NCBI RefSeq assembly: GCF_011752065.1 | Contig: NZ_JAAIJY010000001.1 | Span: forward strand, 1 to 64,000 | DNA: 64,000 nucleotides | DNA from: Actinomyces sp. ZJ308 | Lineage (GTDB): Bacteria; Actinomycetota; Actinomycetes; Actinomycetales; Actinomycetaceae | Reading direction: 5' to 3' | Part shown: positions 25,106-32,197 of the stretch, one piece after another | Layout: each line of letters begins with the position of its first letter | Position numbering within the stretch: position 1 is the stretch's first letter | The notes under the pieces: model-generated | The model's input: only the letters and a program-made list of their open reading frames with translations | Databases searched by the model: none | Told to the model about the DNA's origin: nothing | Made by a program: the position numbers and the translations under genes

Positions 25106-26212
25106 TCAGAAGTAGTACGGGAAGGGTGACCAGTCGGGGGCGCGGCGCTGGAGGAAGGCGTCTCGCCCCTCGACGGCCTCGTCGGTCATGTAGGCCAGAC
25201 GCGTGGCCTCCCCGGCGAAGACCTGCTGGCCGGCCAGGCCGTCGTCGGCCAGGTTGAAGGCCAGCTTGAGCATGCGGATGGCCTGCGGGGACTTGCCCGC
25301 CACCGTGGCCGCGTAGTCCAGGGCCCGCTCCTCGAGCTCGGCGTGGGGGACCGCCTCGTTGACGACCCCCCAGCGCTCGGCGGTGACGGCGTCGTAGGTG
25401 CGGGCTAGGAAGAAGATCTCGCGGGCGCGCTTGTCGCCGACCTGACGGGCCAGGAGCGCGGAGCCGTAGCCTGCGTCGAAGCTGCCGACATCGGCGTCGG
25501 TCTGCTTGAAGCGGGCGTGCTCGATCGAGGCCAGGGACAGGTCCGCGACGACGTTGAGGCTGTGCCCGCCCCCGGCCGCCCAGCCCGGCACTGCGGCGAT
25601 GACGGCCTTGGGCATGGTGCGGATGAGGCGCTGAACCTCCAGGATGTGGAGGCGCCCGGCCCGGGCGGTGTCGAGACGGGCCTGCGCGGCGGCCACATCG
25701 GCCTCGTGGCTGTAACCGTCCGCGCCGCCGGTGGACGTGGCCCGTGCCTGAGGGGTGTCGGGGACCTGTCCTGGCGCGTACTCCCGTTCATAGCGGTAGC
25801 CGTCCCGGCCGCGGATGCGCTGGTCGCCTCCGGAGGAGAAGGCCCAGCCGCCGTCGCGCGGGGAGGGGCCGTTGCCGGTGAGGATGACGGCGCCGACGTC
25901 GCCGCTCATGCGCGCGTGGTCCAGGACCCGGTAGAGCTCGTCGACGGTGCGGGGGCGGAAGGCGTTGCGCACTTCGGGGCGGTTGAAGGCCACTCGGACC
26001 ACCGGCAGGTCCCGCAGCCAGGTGCCGTCCTCGTCTCGGACGCAGCCCCGGTGGTAGGTGACGTCGGTGAGGGCCTGCTGCTGAAGCGCCTCGGCGGCCT
26101 GGGTGCCGGGCTCGGCGTGGGCGAAGCCGGGCACCTCCCGCCAGCGGACGGGGTCGAAGATCTCCGAGACGCGGTGCGGCAGCGGGTGGGTCGGGGTGGG
26201 GGCGGCGTTCAT
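25106..26212 (-). CDS. menB: 1,4-dihydroxy-2-naphthoyl-CoA synthase
   Basis: This crotonase-fold enzyme cyclises o-succinylbenzoyl-CoA to dihydroxynaphthoyl-CoA in menaquinone synthesis. The protein is 368 residues, longer than the 285-310 of many MenB because of an N-terminal extension and a loop at about 140-190. Family features are NRPEVRNAFRPRTVDEL, SSGGDQRIRG, the glycine-rich oxyanion segment VPGWAAGGGHSLNVVADLSLAS, DADVGSFDAGYG, and the C-terminal WSPFPYYF that is highly typical of MenB. ATG 26212 lies six bases after TACGCT (leaderless pattern). Confidence 0.93.
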   Translation of the reverse strand: MNAAPTPTHPLPHRVSEIFDPVRWREVPGFAHAEPGTQAAEALQQQALTDVTYHRGCVRDEDGTWLRDLPVVRVAFNRPEVRNAFRPRTVDELYRVLDHARMSGDVGAVILTGNGPSPRDGGWAFSSGGDQRIRGRDGYRYEREYAPGQVPDTPQARATSTGGADGYSHEADVAAAQARLDTARAGRLHILEVQRLIRTMPKAVIAAVPGWAAGGGHSLNVVADLSLASIEHARFKQTDADVGSFDAGYGSALLARQVGDKRAREIFFLARTYDAVTAERWGVVNEAVPHAELEERALDYAATVAGKSPQAIRMLKLAFNLADDGLAGQQVFAGEATRLAYMTDEAVEGRDAFLQRRAPDWSPFPYYF

Positions 26213-26218
26213 GGCTCC

Positions 26219-26224
26219 AGCGTA
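26219..26224 (-). promoter_or_regulatory. -10 hexamer of probable leaderless menB mRNA
   Basis: On the minus strand TACGCT, six bases, then ATG 26212. The GGAG inside the six-base gap is too close to the ATG to be a normal ribosome site. Confidence 0.4.
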
Positions 26225-26300
26225 GGGCTGTTGGGCCCGCTCAGCCCCAGGGCGCCGGTGCTGGGCCGTACCTCTTGGCGTGGTCTCTCAGTCCGGCCTC

Positions 26301-26972
26301 TCAGTTCCCCAGGGCCGCGGCAATGAGCTCGGTGCGCGACGTGTGGCCGAGGCGGTGGAGGACCTCGGAGACGTAGATGCGCACGGTGTTCTCCGAGATG
26401 CCGAGCTTGCGGGCGATGCGCCGGTTGGTCAGGCCCTCCAGGAGGCAGGTGTAGATGTCCTGGAGCCGGGGCGGGAGCTCGTTGACCAGCTGCTGCATGC
26501 GGGCCTCCGCGGTGGCGCGGCGCTGCTCGGACTGGTAGGCGTTGACGAGCATTTCCGTGGGTCGTGAGGACATGACGGGCTCGCCGCGGCTGGCTCGCAG
26601 AAGCGCGGCGGCAACGTTCTCCGTGCTCTCATCCTTGGTGATGAACCCGTTGACGCCCTCGGCCAGGGCGTCGGCCAGCATCTCGTCACGGCTGAAGACC
26701 GTGAACATGACAATGGGCATCTTGGGGAAGCGCCGGTAGATCTCCCTGGCGGTCTGGGCCCCGTCCATATCCGGCATATCACTGTCCAGCAGGACGACGT
26801 CGACCGGTTGCTGCCCGGTCATGAGGAGACTGATGGCCTGCCTCCCGCCGGAGGCGGCGGCGACGACGGTAATGGCCCGCTGCGTGTCGAGCTGCTCGGC
26901 GAAAGTGGTGCGGATGAGGGGGTCGTCATCAACGATGAGGACTCGTAGGGAACGCAGGGTGTGGCTAGGCAT
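26301..26972 (-). CDS. NarL/LuxR-family response regulator
   Basis: The 223-residue protein has an N-terminal receiver domain (acidic pocket VDDDP at 15-18; phosphoacceptor Asp at about 63 in LLDSDMPDMDG; Lys in FITKDES). The C-terminal LuxR-type DNA-binding helix-turn-helix is LTNRRIARKLGISENTVRIYVSEVLHRLG (about 185-213). ATG 26972 is chosen because GGAG lies six bases upstream, and it overlaps the kinase gene by 8 bp, so kinase and regulator are co-translated. The target genes are unknown; the peptide gene at the head of the cluster is the obvious candidate. Confidence 0.88.
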   Translation of the reverse strand: MPSHTLRSLRVLIVDDDPLIRTTFAEQLDTQRAITVVAAASGGRQAISLLMTGQQPVDVVLLDSDMPDMDGAQTAREIYRRFPKMPIVMFTVFSRDEMLADALAEGVNGFITKDESTENVAAALLRASRGEPVMSSRPTEMLVNAYQSEQRRATAEARMQQLVNELPPRLQDIYTCLLEGLTNRRIARKLGISENTVRIYVSEVLHRLGHTSRTELIAAALGN

Positions 26973-28170
26973 AAGCGGCTCCGTCCGGCGGTGATATGAG
27001 GGATCGTGCATTAGTGGCTGGTATGGCGATCTCGTTCCAGGGGAGGCTGGCGAGAACGGTCCAGGAGGCTCCGATCCGGTTGGAGCTGAGAGATCCTCCG
27101 GCGTTCTCGAACCGGTCCTGGAGCGCCCATAAACCGTACCCTCCGTGCATCTCCTCGGGGACCTTCTGCTCGCGCCAGGGCGAGCTGCAGCTGATGAAGA
27201 GGGTGTCCCTCTCCTGCTCCACGAAGAGGGAGACCAGGTCGTGCGGGGAGTTGTACTTCAGGGCATTGAGGGTGTTCTCGCGGATGAAGGCGACCAGGAG
27301 CCGGCCGGGCTCGGACCGGTGCAGCGCCGGGATCCCCTCAATGCCGGCCAGGTCGGCGTCCAGGATGATCTCACGCTGAGCCAAAGTGGAGACGCTGGAG
27401 TCGACGATCTCCTGAAGCGTGGGCTCCTCCTTGGGCGGCCCCTGGGAGATCGCGAGGTTGTGGATGAGCAGGCGCAGGTGGGTGAGGGCCTGCTGGGTGC
27501 GGTCCTGGAGGTCGAGCATGCGATCGCGGTCTTCGCCGATCGGGAGTCTGATGGAGCGGGAGATGATGAGCATGCGGGTGAGGTCGGCGGCCAGGTCGTC
27601 GTGGAGGCTGTCGGCGATGTCGCGGCGCAGCTGCTGAATGAGCTCGGCTGCTGCCTCCTTGGAGCGCTCCGCCTCTCGTTGCATCTCCTCCAGGCGATCT
27701 TTGGCGGTGCGAATCAGGATGCTGACAGAAGCGCAGATGGGAAACCAGAAGATCGTGGAAACTGTGGTGACAAGAGGAGGGAGTCCCGAGGCCATCTGGG
27801 CGAAATAGAATGCTAGTGCCTGAATGAACGCCAATCGTATCTTGTTGGATACAAGGAGGTCTACGATGATCACGTAAACGAATGCCCATGCCCATCCTGG
27901 CCGTGTATTAGGTACGATAAAAGTCGATATCAGTGCAGTAGAAAATATTAATACACCGATACGGCGATCCTTCGCGTAAGTGAAAGGTATGAATGAGAGG
28001 AATAGGAGAGCTTCGAGGAGTATCCTTTTTGTGCCGCTGTAGGTGAAAAATGTGATGAAATCTAGGAGGAGTATGGAGGTGGCGGTCAACAACAGTGCGG
28101 CTCTCCTCAGGTGCGGTAAGAATCTGTAGTACTGCACCCGCAGTGTCGAGAGGAAACTGGTTTTCTGCAT
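26965..28170 (-). CDS. NarL-type sensor histidine kinase with multi-span membrane sensor
   Basis: The protein is 401 residues. Residues 20-155 form five or six membrane spans with almost no extracytoplasmic domain, as in peptide-sensing kinases. The HisKA_3 dimerisation helix carries the phosphorylated His at about residue 190 (DIADSLHDDLAADL). The HATPase domain has an N-box (ENTLNALKY, about 298-306) and G-box (HGGYGLWALQDRF, about 342-354). The 3' half has the usual high GC, whereas the membrane half is clearly AT-richer, suggesting a fast-evolving or recombined sensor. No Shine-Dalgarno is seen at ATG 28170. Its position between a secreted peptide gene and a response regulator suggests the peptide as a possible ligand (inference). 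Confidence 0.85.
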   Translation of the reverse strand: MQKTSFLSTLRVQYYRFLPHLRRAALLLTATSILLLDFITFFTYSGTKRILLEALLFLSFIPFTYAKDRRIGVLIFSTALISTFIVPNTRPGWAWAFVYVIIVDLLVSNKIRLAFIQALAFYFAQMASGLPPLVTTVSTIFWFPICASVSILIRTAKDRLEEMQREAERSKEAAAELIQQLRRDIADSLHDDLAADLTRMLIISRSIRLPIGEDRDRMLDLQDRTQQALTHLRLLIHNLAISQGPPKEEPTLQEIVDSSVSTLAQREIILDADLAGIEGIPALHRSEPGRLLVAFIRENTLNALKYNSPHDLVSLFVEQERDTLFISCSSPWREQKVPEEMHGGYGLWALQDRFENAGGSLSSNRIGASWTVLASLPWNEIAIPATNARSLISPPDGAAYA

Positions 28171-28248
28171 TGTCGTCGAGGTGTTGGAAAGTAAAAGTAA
28201 TTACTGTCGAGGCTTGTTGTTGTGTGGGGTGTCCGAGAGTAAAATACT

Positions 28249-28281
28249 GTCACCCCTAAGTGGTGGGGACTTAGGGGTGAC
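28249..28281 (-). terminator. hairpin terminator between peptide and kinase genes
   Basis: GTCACCCCTAAGT and ACTTAGGGGTGAC are perfectly complementary 13-nt arms around a 7-nt loop. The hairpin starts 9 bp past the peptide stop. On the minus strand it is followed by AGTATTTTA, a short U-rich run. It should end most peptide transcripts and allow only some read-through to the kinase. Confidence 0.72.
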
Positions 28282-28290
28282 GAGGTGGTG

Positions 28291-28488
28291 TCAACGGCGG
28301 AACCACCAGCTGGTTGATCGGTCGCACCATGGAGAGGATGGGAAAGCGCACCAGTCCACCTGGGGCGGGCCAAAAGTAGTTACCGAATCGTCGTGGCTCA
28401 CCCGCGTGCTGGTCGGCGCGGCGCTGGCCGGTGCAGCGAAGCCCGCCAGAAGGAGGGCGACAAGGGAGATGCGGGCAACGGTTTTCAT
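28291..28488 (-). CDS. small secreted two-cysteine peptide upstream of a two-component system
   Basis: The 65-residue precursor has a signal peptide (MKTVARISL, hydrophobic core ALLLAGFAA, predicted cleavage after ASA at residue 23). The mature peptide would be 42 residues. It contains two Cys in symmetrical WC contexts (WCAFPSSPWC, C47 and C55), fit for one disulfide loop of eight residues, and ends with the aromatic/basic tail STSWWFRR. ATG 28488 follows AGGAG at 8 nt and a good promoter at 28530-28557. No known bacteriocin or pheromone family is recognised. Gene order (peptide, terminator, kinase, regulator) suggests a signal peptide or bacteriocin sensed by the kinase; this is inference. 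A small cell-wall or surface protein is the alternative. Confidence 0.7.
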   Translation of the reverse strand: MKTVARISLVALLLAGFAAPASAAPTSTRVSHDDSVTTFGPPQVDWCAFPSSPWCDRSTSWWFRR

Positions 28489-28529
28489 GAGGGGAACTCC
28501 TGACTTGTGAGGGGTGATTAAGGCAATTT

Positions 28530-28557
28530 ATCTTACCATTCTTGCGGTTTGTGACAA
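28530..28557 (-). promoter_or_regulatory. sigma-70-type promoter of the peptide gene
   Basis: On the minus strand TTGTCA (28557-28552), a 16-nt spacer and TAAGAT (28535-28530) make the best vegetative promoter in the window. The expected start near 28523 gives a leader of about 35 nt ending in the AGGAG ribosome site. Confidence 0.6.
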
Positions 28558-28678
28558 CTGCGTATCTTCGGCGCCCCAACTGATTCGCTGCTCAACAAAA
28601 GGCGTCGAGACGGAGCGGATCTCCGCTCTCCTAATCGCCTGCACAGGACACGCGCGGGTCGCCTCCTCCGCCTCCCGC

Positions 28679-28684
28679 TACCCT
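28679..28684 (+). promoter_or_regulatory. -10 hexamer of probable leaderless arcA mRNA
   Basis: TACCCT, six bases, then ATG 28691. No Shine-Dalgarno precedes the ATG. Confidence 0.42.
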
Positions 28685-28690
28685 GTGACC

Positions 28691-30070
28691 ATGACGCAGA
28701 CCGGTGAGACCGCCAGCCGCCCCTTCATCCCCGTAGCCGACGGCGGGGGGCGAGTCGACTCCGAGACCGGCGCCCTGCGCGAGGTGATCGTCCACCGCCC
28801 CGGCGGGGAGATCGCCCGCCTGACCCCCATCAACGCCGACTCCCTGCTCTTCGATGACGCCCTCAACATCCCCCGGGCGCAGGCCGAGCACGACGCCTTC
28901 ACCGCGATCCTGCGCTCCGAGGGCGTCGTCGTCCACGACTTCCGCGAGCTGTTCACCGAGGCCCTCGCCGTGCCCGAGGCCCGCGACCTGGTACTGGACG
29001 AGGCCGTCGGCCCCGACGTCGTCGGCGTCTCCGCCTCCGAGCTGCTCATCGACTACTTCCAGTCCCTTCCCGACGCCGAGCTCGCCGAGGTGCTCCTGGC
29101 CGGCATCACCCGCACCGAGCTGCGCGAGCGGCTCAGCCAGGCCGACGGGCGAGACCTCTTCTCCTCCACCTACCTGTCCACCCTGGAGGGGCAGTTCGTC
29201 GTCACCCCCCTGCCCAACCTGCTCTTCACCCGCGACACCTCCGCCTGGCTCTACGGCGGGGTGTCCGTCAACTCCATGGCCCTGGAGCCGCGCCGGCGCG
29301 AGGCCGTCGGCTATGAGGCCGTCTACCGCTACCACCCCGCCTTCGCGCCCCGCCTGGCCGAGCTGGGCGGCTCCACCGCCGGCGGCCCTGCCGGCAGCAC
29401 CGCCAACCGGTCTGCCTCCGTCACCCGCCTGTGGTGCGAGCAGGGCCGGGTCTCGGCCGCCTCCACCATTGAGGGCGGCGACTTCCAGATCCTGGGGAAC
29501 CGCACCCTCGTCATGGGACTCACGCACCGCTCCACCGCCGCCGGTGTGGAGCGCCTGGCCTCCCAGCTCTTCGAGGCCGGGGTGGCGGACAGGGTCATCG
29601 GCGTCCACATGCCCGACGCCGCCTTCTACACCCAGCTCGAGGCCGTCATGCACCTGGACACCCTCATGACGAAGGTCAGCCCCGATACCTACCTGCGCTT
29701 CCCCGGCTTCACCGAGGTCACCACGGTGGAGATCGAGCCCGGAACGGCCGGCCGGGCCCTCAAGGTGACGGTCCACGACGGCTCCGAGATGGACGCGGTC
29801 CTCGCCCGCGCCGCCGGCATCGACTCCTTCCGCGTCATCAGCCCCGGCGCCTCCGACGAGGCCGAGGCCCTGCGCGAGCTCGCGCGTGACTCCTGCAACG
29901 TCGTCGCCCTGGCACCCGGGCGCGTCATCGGCTACGCCCACAACCAGCGCGCCAACGACGCCCTGCGCAAGGCCGGCATCGAGGTCGTCGAGACCCCCGG
30001 CGTCGAGCTCGTGCGCGGCCGCGGCGGCTCGCACTGCATGACCTGCCCCGTCACCCGCGACGCCGTGTGA
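28691..30070 (+). CDS. arcA: arginine deiminase
   Basis: This enzyme hydrolyses arginine to citrulline and ammonia, the first step of the arginine deiminase pathway, which yields ATP and protects against acid. The protein is 459 residues, longer than the usual 405-420 because of a 20-residue N-terminal tail and a Gly/Ala/Ser insert (GGSTAGGPAGSTANRS, about residues 225-240). Catalytic and guanidine-binding motifs are NLLFTRDTS, IEGGDFQIL, MHLDT and the C-terminal nucleophile Cys in RGRGGSHCMTCP. ATG 28691 is chosen over the upstream in-frame ATG 28514 because the family N-terminus (VDSETGALREVIVHRPG) begins just after it and a TACCCT hexamer lies six bases before. No carbamate kinase or arginine/ornithine antiporter gene is adjacent. 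Confidence 0.92.
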   Translation: MTQTGETASRPFIPVADGGGRVDSETGALREVIVHRPGGEIARLTPINADSLLFDDALNIPRAQAEHDAFTAILRSEGVVVHDFRELFTEALAVPEARDLVLDEAVGPDVVGVSASELLIDYFQSLPDAELAEVLLAGITRTELRERLSQADGRDLFSSTYLSTLEGQFVVTPLPNLLFTRDTSAWLYGGVSVNSMALEPRRREAVGYEAVYRYHPAFAPRLAELGGSTAGGPAGSTANRSASVTRLWCEQGRVSAASTIEGGDFQILGNRTLVMGLTHRSTAAGVERLASQLFEAGVADRVIGVHMPDAAFYTQLEAVMHLDTLMTKVSPDTYLRFPGFTEVTTVEIEPGTAGRALKVTVHDGSEMDAVLARAAGIDSFRVISPGASDEAEALRELARDSCNVVALAPGRVIGYAHNQRANDALRKAGIEVVETPGVELVRGRGGSHCMTCPVTRDAV

Positions 30071-30105
30071 GCGCCGTGTGATCGCCGGGTGAGCACGGCC
30101 TCCGG

Positions 30106-31359
30106 TCAGAGCAGCCGGCGGGCCCCCGGTCCCGGCCTGGTCACGATCGTCGCGGCGCGCTCGGCCAGGCCCTCACGGTCCCGGTAGGCCTCAAGCCACT
30201 GGGTGGCGAAGTCCTCGGCATGATCGGCCGGAACCAGGGCGTACACCGACCCGCCCCACCCGGCGCCGAAGGAGGAGGCGCCGATGGCACCCACCTCACG
30301 GGCCAGGGACACCATGAGCCGGGTCTGCGGCACCTGGTTGCGCAGGCCCCGGTCGGCCAGGTCCTGGGAGCGCTCCAGAACCTCGCCCACGCCGGGGTCG
30401 GCCGCGGCGATCAGCCGAGCGCCGGCCGGCACCAGCACAAGGGACTCGATGAGGAACTGCTCGATCCTCTCCCGCTCATAGCCGGGCTCGCACAGCCTCA
30501 GCAGCTCCTTCAGGGCAGGATCGCCGGCCGCCTGCTCGCCGTCGGCGTCCCCGACCAGGTGCCTGACCGCGCCGGCCAGCGAGGCGTCGGAGCGCCCAGT
30601 GGCCTCGTTCCACCTGGCCAGCACCGACTGGACGGTGGTCGGCCCGCGGTTGTAGTCCTCCAGGGCCGCGCCGGTCTTGTGCGCCAGAACCCCGCTCACC
30701 CCGATGACGAGCGCCCACTGGGAGGGGAATGAGACGGTCCGCATGATGCGCATCGGGTCGAATCCGGCCAGGAGCAGCCGGTCCTGGGCCCCGCACAGCA
30801 TGCCGGTGTGGTCCTCGCTCCCGCCGCGGGTGCCCACCCCCGTGGTCCCCGGCAGGTCGTGCCAGGCCCGTCCGCCCTCCACGGCGGCCAGGTAGCCGGC
30901 CAGGGACAGCCGGTCGGGCATCGCCTCGACCCACCGGGGATCCCGGCTCCACCCGTTGAGGTCGGCCAGGGCCAGGGCGGTGGCGCACACGAGCGCGGAG
31001 GACGAGCTCATCCCGGAGGCCGGCGGCAGGTCCGAGGAGATGGACAGGTGGGCCGCGGCGGAGGTCCCGAAGTTGAGGGTGAGGCGGTCCAGCACCGTCT
31101 GAAGGTAGTGGCCCCAGTGACCCGGCTCCAGGCCGGGGTCCACCCCGGCGAACAGGGTGACGGGATCGCCGCCGTCAGTGGTCGCGGTCAGGGACGACGG
31201 CGGCCCCTGGGTGCGCCGTGCTCGCGCCGTGATCGCCCGGTCGACGGCGCCGACCAGGACCGAGCCGCCGGCGTAGTCGGTGTGCTTGCCCAGGATCTCG
31301 ACGCGCCCGGGCACCCTCCACGCGGCCTCCTCGGGCGTCCGGCCCATCACCGGGCTCAC
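30106..31359 (-). CDS. GHMP-family kinase, galactokinase-like
   Basis: The 417-residue protein has all three GHMP motifs. Motif 1 is VPGRVEILGKHTDYAGG (about 16-32), where canonical galactokinases have GEHTDY. Motif 2 is DLPPASGMSSSSALV (about 110-124) and motif 3 GASSFGAGWGGSVYAL near residue 365. It would phosphorylate C1 of galactose, N-acetylgalactosamine or a related sugar. As the last gene of the phosphorylase/ABC operon, its likely substrate is the N-acetylhexosamine or galactose released from the imported disaccharide (inference). GTG 31359 overlaps the preceding stop (GTGA). The Glu-to-Lys change next to the substrate-contacting His-Thr-Asp is worth noting when assigning specificity. 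Confidence 0.8.
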   Translation of the reverse strand: MSPVMGRTPEEAAWRVPGRVEILGKHTDYAGGSVLVGAVDRAITARARRTQGPPSSLTATTDGGDPVTLFAGVDPGLEPGHWGHYLQTVLDRLTLNFGTSAAAHLSISSDLPPASGMSSSSALVCATALALADLNGWSRDPRWVEAMPDRLSLAGYLAAVEGGRAWHDLPGTTGVGTRGGSEDHTGMLCGAQDRLLLAGFDPMRIMRTVSFPSQWALVIGVSGVLAHKTGAALEDYNRGPTTVQSVLARWNEATGRSDASLAGAVRHLVGDADGEQAAGDPALKELLRLCEPGYERERIEQFLIESLVLVPAGARLIAAADPGVGEVLERSQDLADRGLRNQVPQTRLMVSLAREVGAIGASSFGAGWGGSVYALVPADHAEDFATQWLEAYRDREGLAERAATIVTRPGPGARRLL

Positions 31360-32174
31360 AGTGACACCTCCACTCCGGCCAGGCGGGCCTCGACCGCGGC
31401 GATGTCCTCGCGACGGGACAGGTCCAGGACCGCCCCGGTGGCCGGGAGGACCGACACCGGGCCGGGCAGGGCGCGCACGGCGTCGACGATCTCCAGCTCG
31501 CCGCGCGGTGAGGGGGTGATCCGGCGGCAGGCGGCGAAGATCTCGCTGGTGAAGCCGAAGGCGTTCATCGACACCAGGGCGTGGGCCCCGGCGGCCCGGA
31601 CGACCTGGGGGGAGGGCTTCTCGACGATCTCCTCCAGCAGCCCGTCGCGGGCGCGTACGAGCGCGAAGGCGGCGATCCTCTCCGCGGGGATGTTCGAGTC
31701 CGCCACGAGTGCGGCGCGCTCGAAGCCGGCCAGGGCGTGGCCCCGGTGATGGGCAAGGTCGCGCAGCGCCCGGAGCGGGTAGTGGTTGTCCCCGTTGACC
31801 ATGAGGAAGGGCTCCGCGCCCACGGCCGGCTCGGCGGCCAGGACGGCGTCGGCCGTTCCCCGGGGTTCGGCCTGGACGGCCAGGTCGATCGTGAGCCGCT
31901 TGAGCTCCAGGGAGTCGATGTGACTGCGGAAGTCCTCGTGCTCGGGGCCGACGACCAGGACGGCCCGCGTGATGCCGGCGTCGGCCAGGGCCGACAGGCC
32001 GTAGTCGATGAGCCGGTGCTCCCCGATGGGCATGAGGGCCTTGTAGCCGCAGGCGGCGGCAGCGGCCTGCCGGGAGCTCAGGCCCGAGCCGGTCGGCCCG
32101 GCCGCCCGCATGCGGGTGCCCAGGCCCCGGGCCAGGACGACGGCGGTGCGGGTGAAGTCTGCTGCGTCAGTCAT
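31356..32174 (-). CDS. sugar-1-phosphate nucleotidyltransferase
   Basis: The 272-residue protein is a single NTP-transferase domain. VLARGLGTRMR (about 13-23) is the nucleotide-binding loop (family LAGGxGTRL), followed by a Ser/Ala-rich insert, KALMPIGEHRLIDYGLSAL with the catalytic Lys, NGDNHYP with a metal Asp, and IVEKPSP. It makes an NDP-sugar from NTP and a sugar 1-phosphate. In this operon a plausible substrate is the Gal-1-P or HexNAc-1-P produced by the phosphorylase and kinase (inference). It lies between the phosphohexomutase and kinase genes and overlaps the latter. Confidence 0.82.
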   Translation of the reverse strand: MTDAADFTRTAVVLARGLGTRMRAAGPTGSGLSSRQAAAAACGYKALMPIGEHRLIDYGLSALADAGITRAVLVVGPEHEDFRSHIDSLELKRLTIDLAVQAEPRGTADAVLAAEPAVGAEPFLMVNGDNHYPLRALRDLAHHRGHALAGFERAALVADSNIPAERIAAFALVRARDGLLEEIVEKPSPQVVRAAGAHALVSMNAFGFTSEIFAACRRITPSPRGELEIVDAVRALPGPVSVLPATGAVLDLSRREDIAAVEARLAGVEVSL

Positions 32175-32197
32175 GTGGGTCCGTCCTCCTGCTCGTC

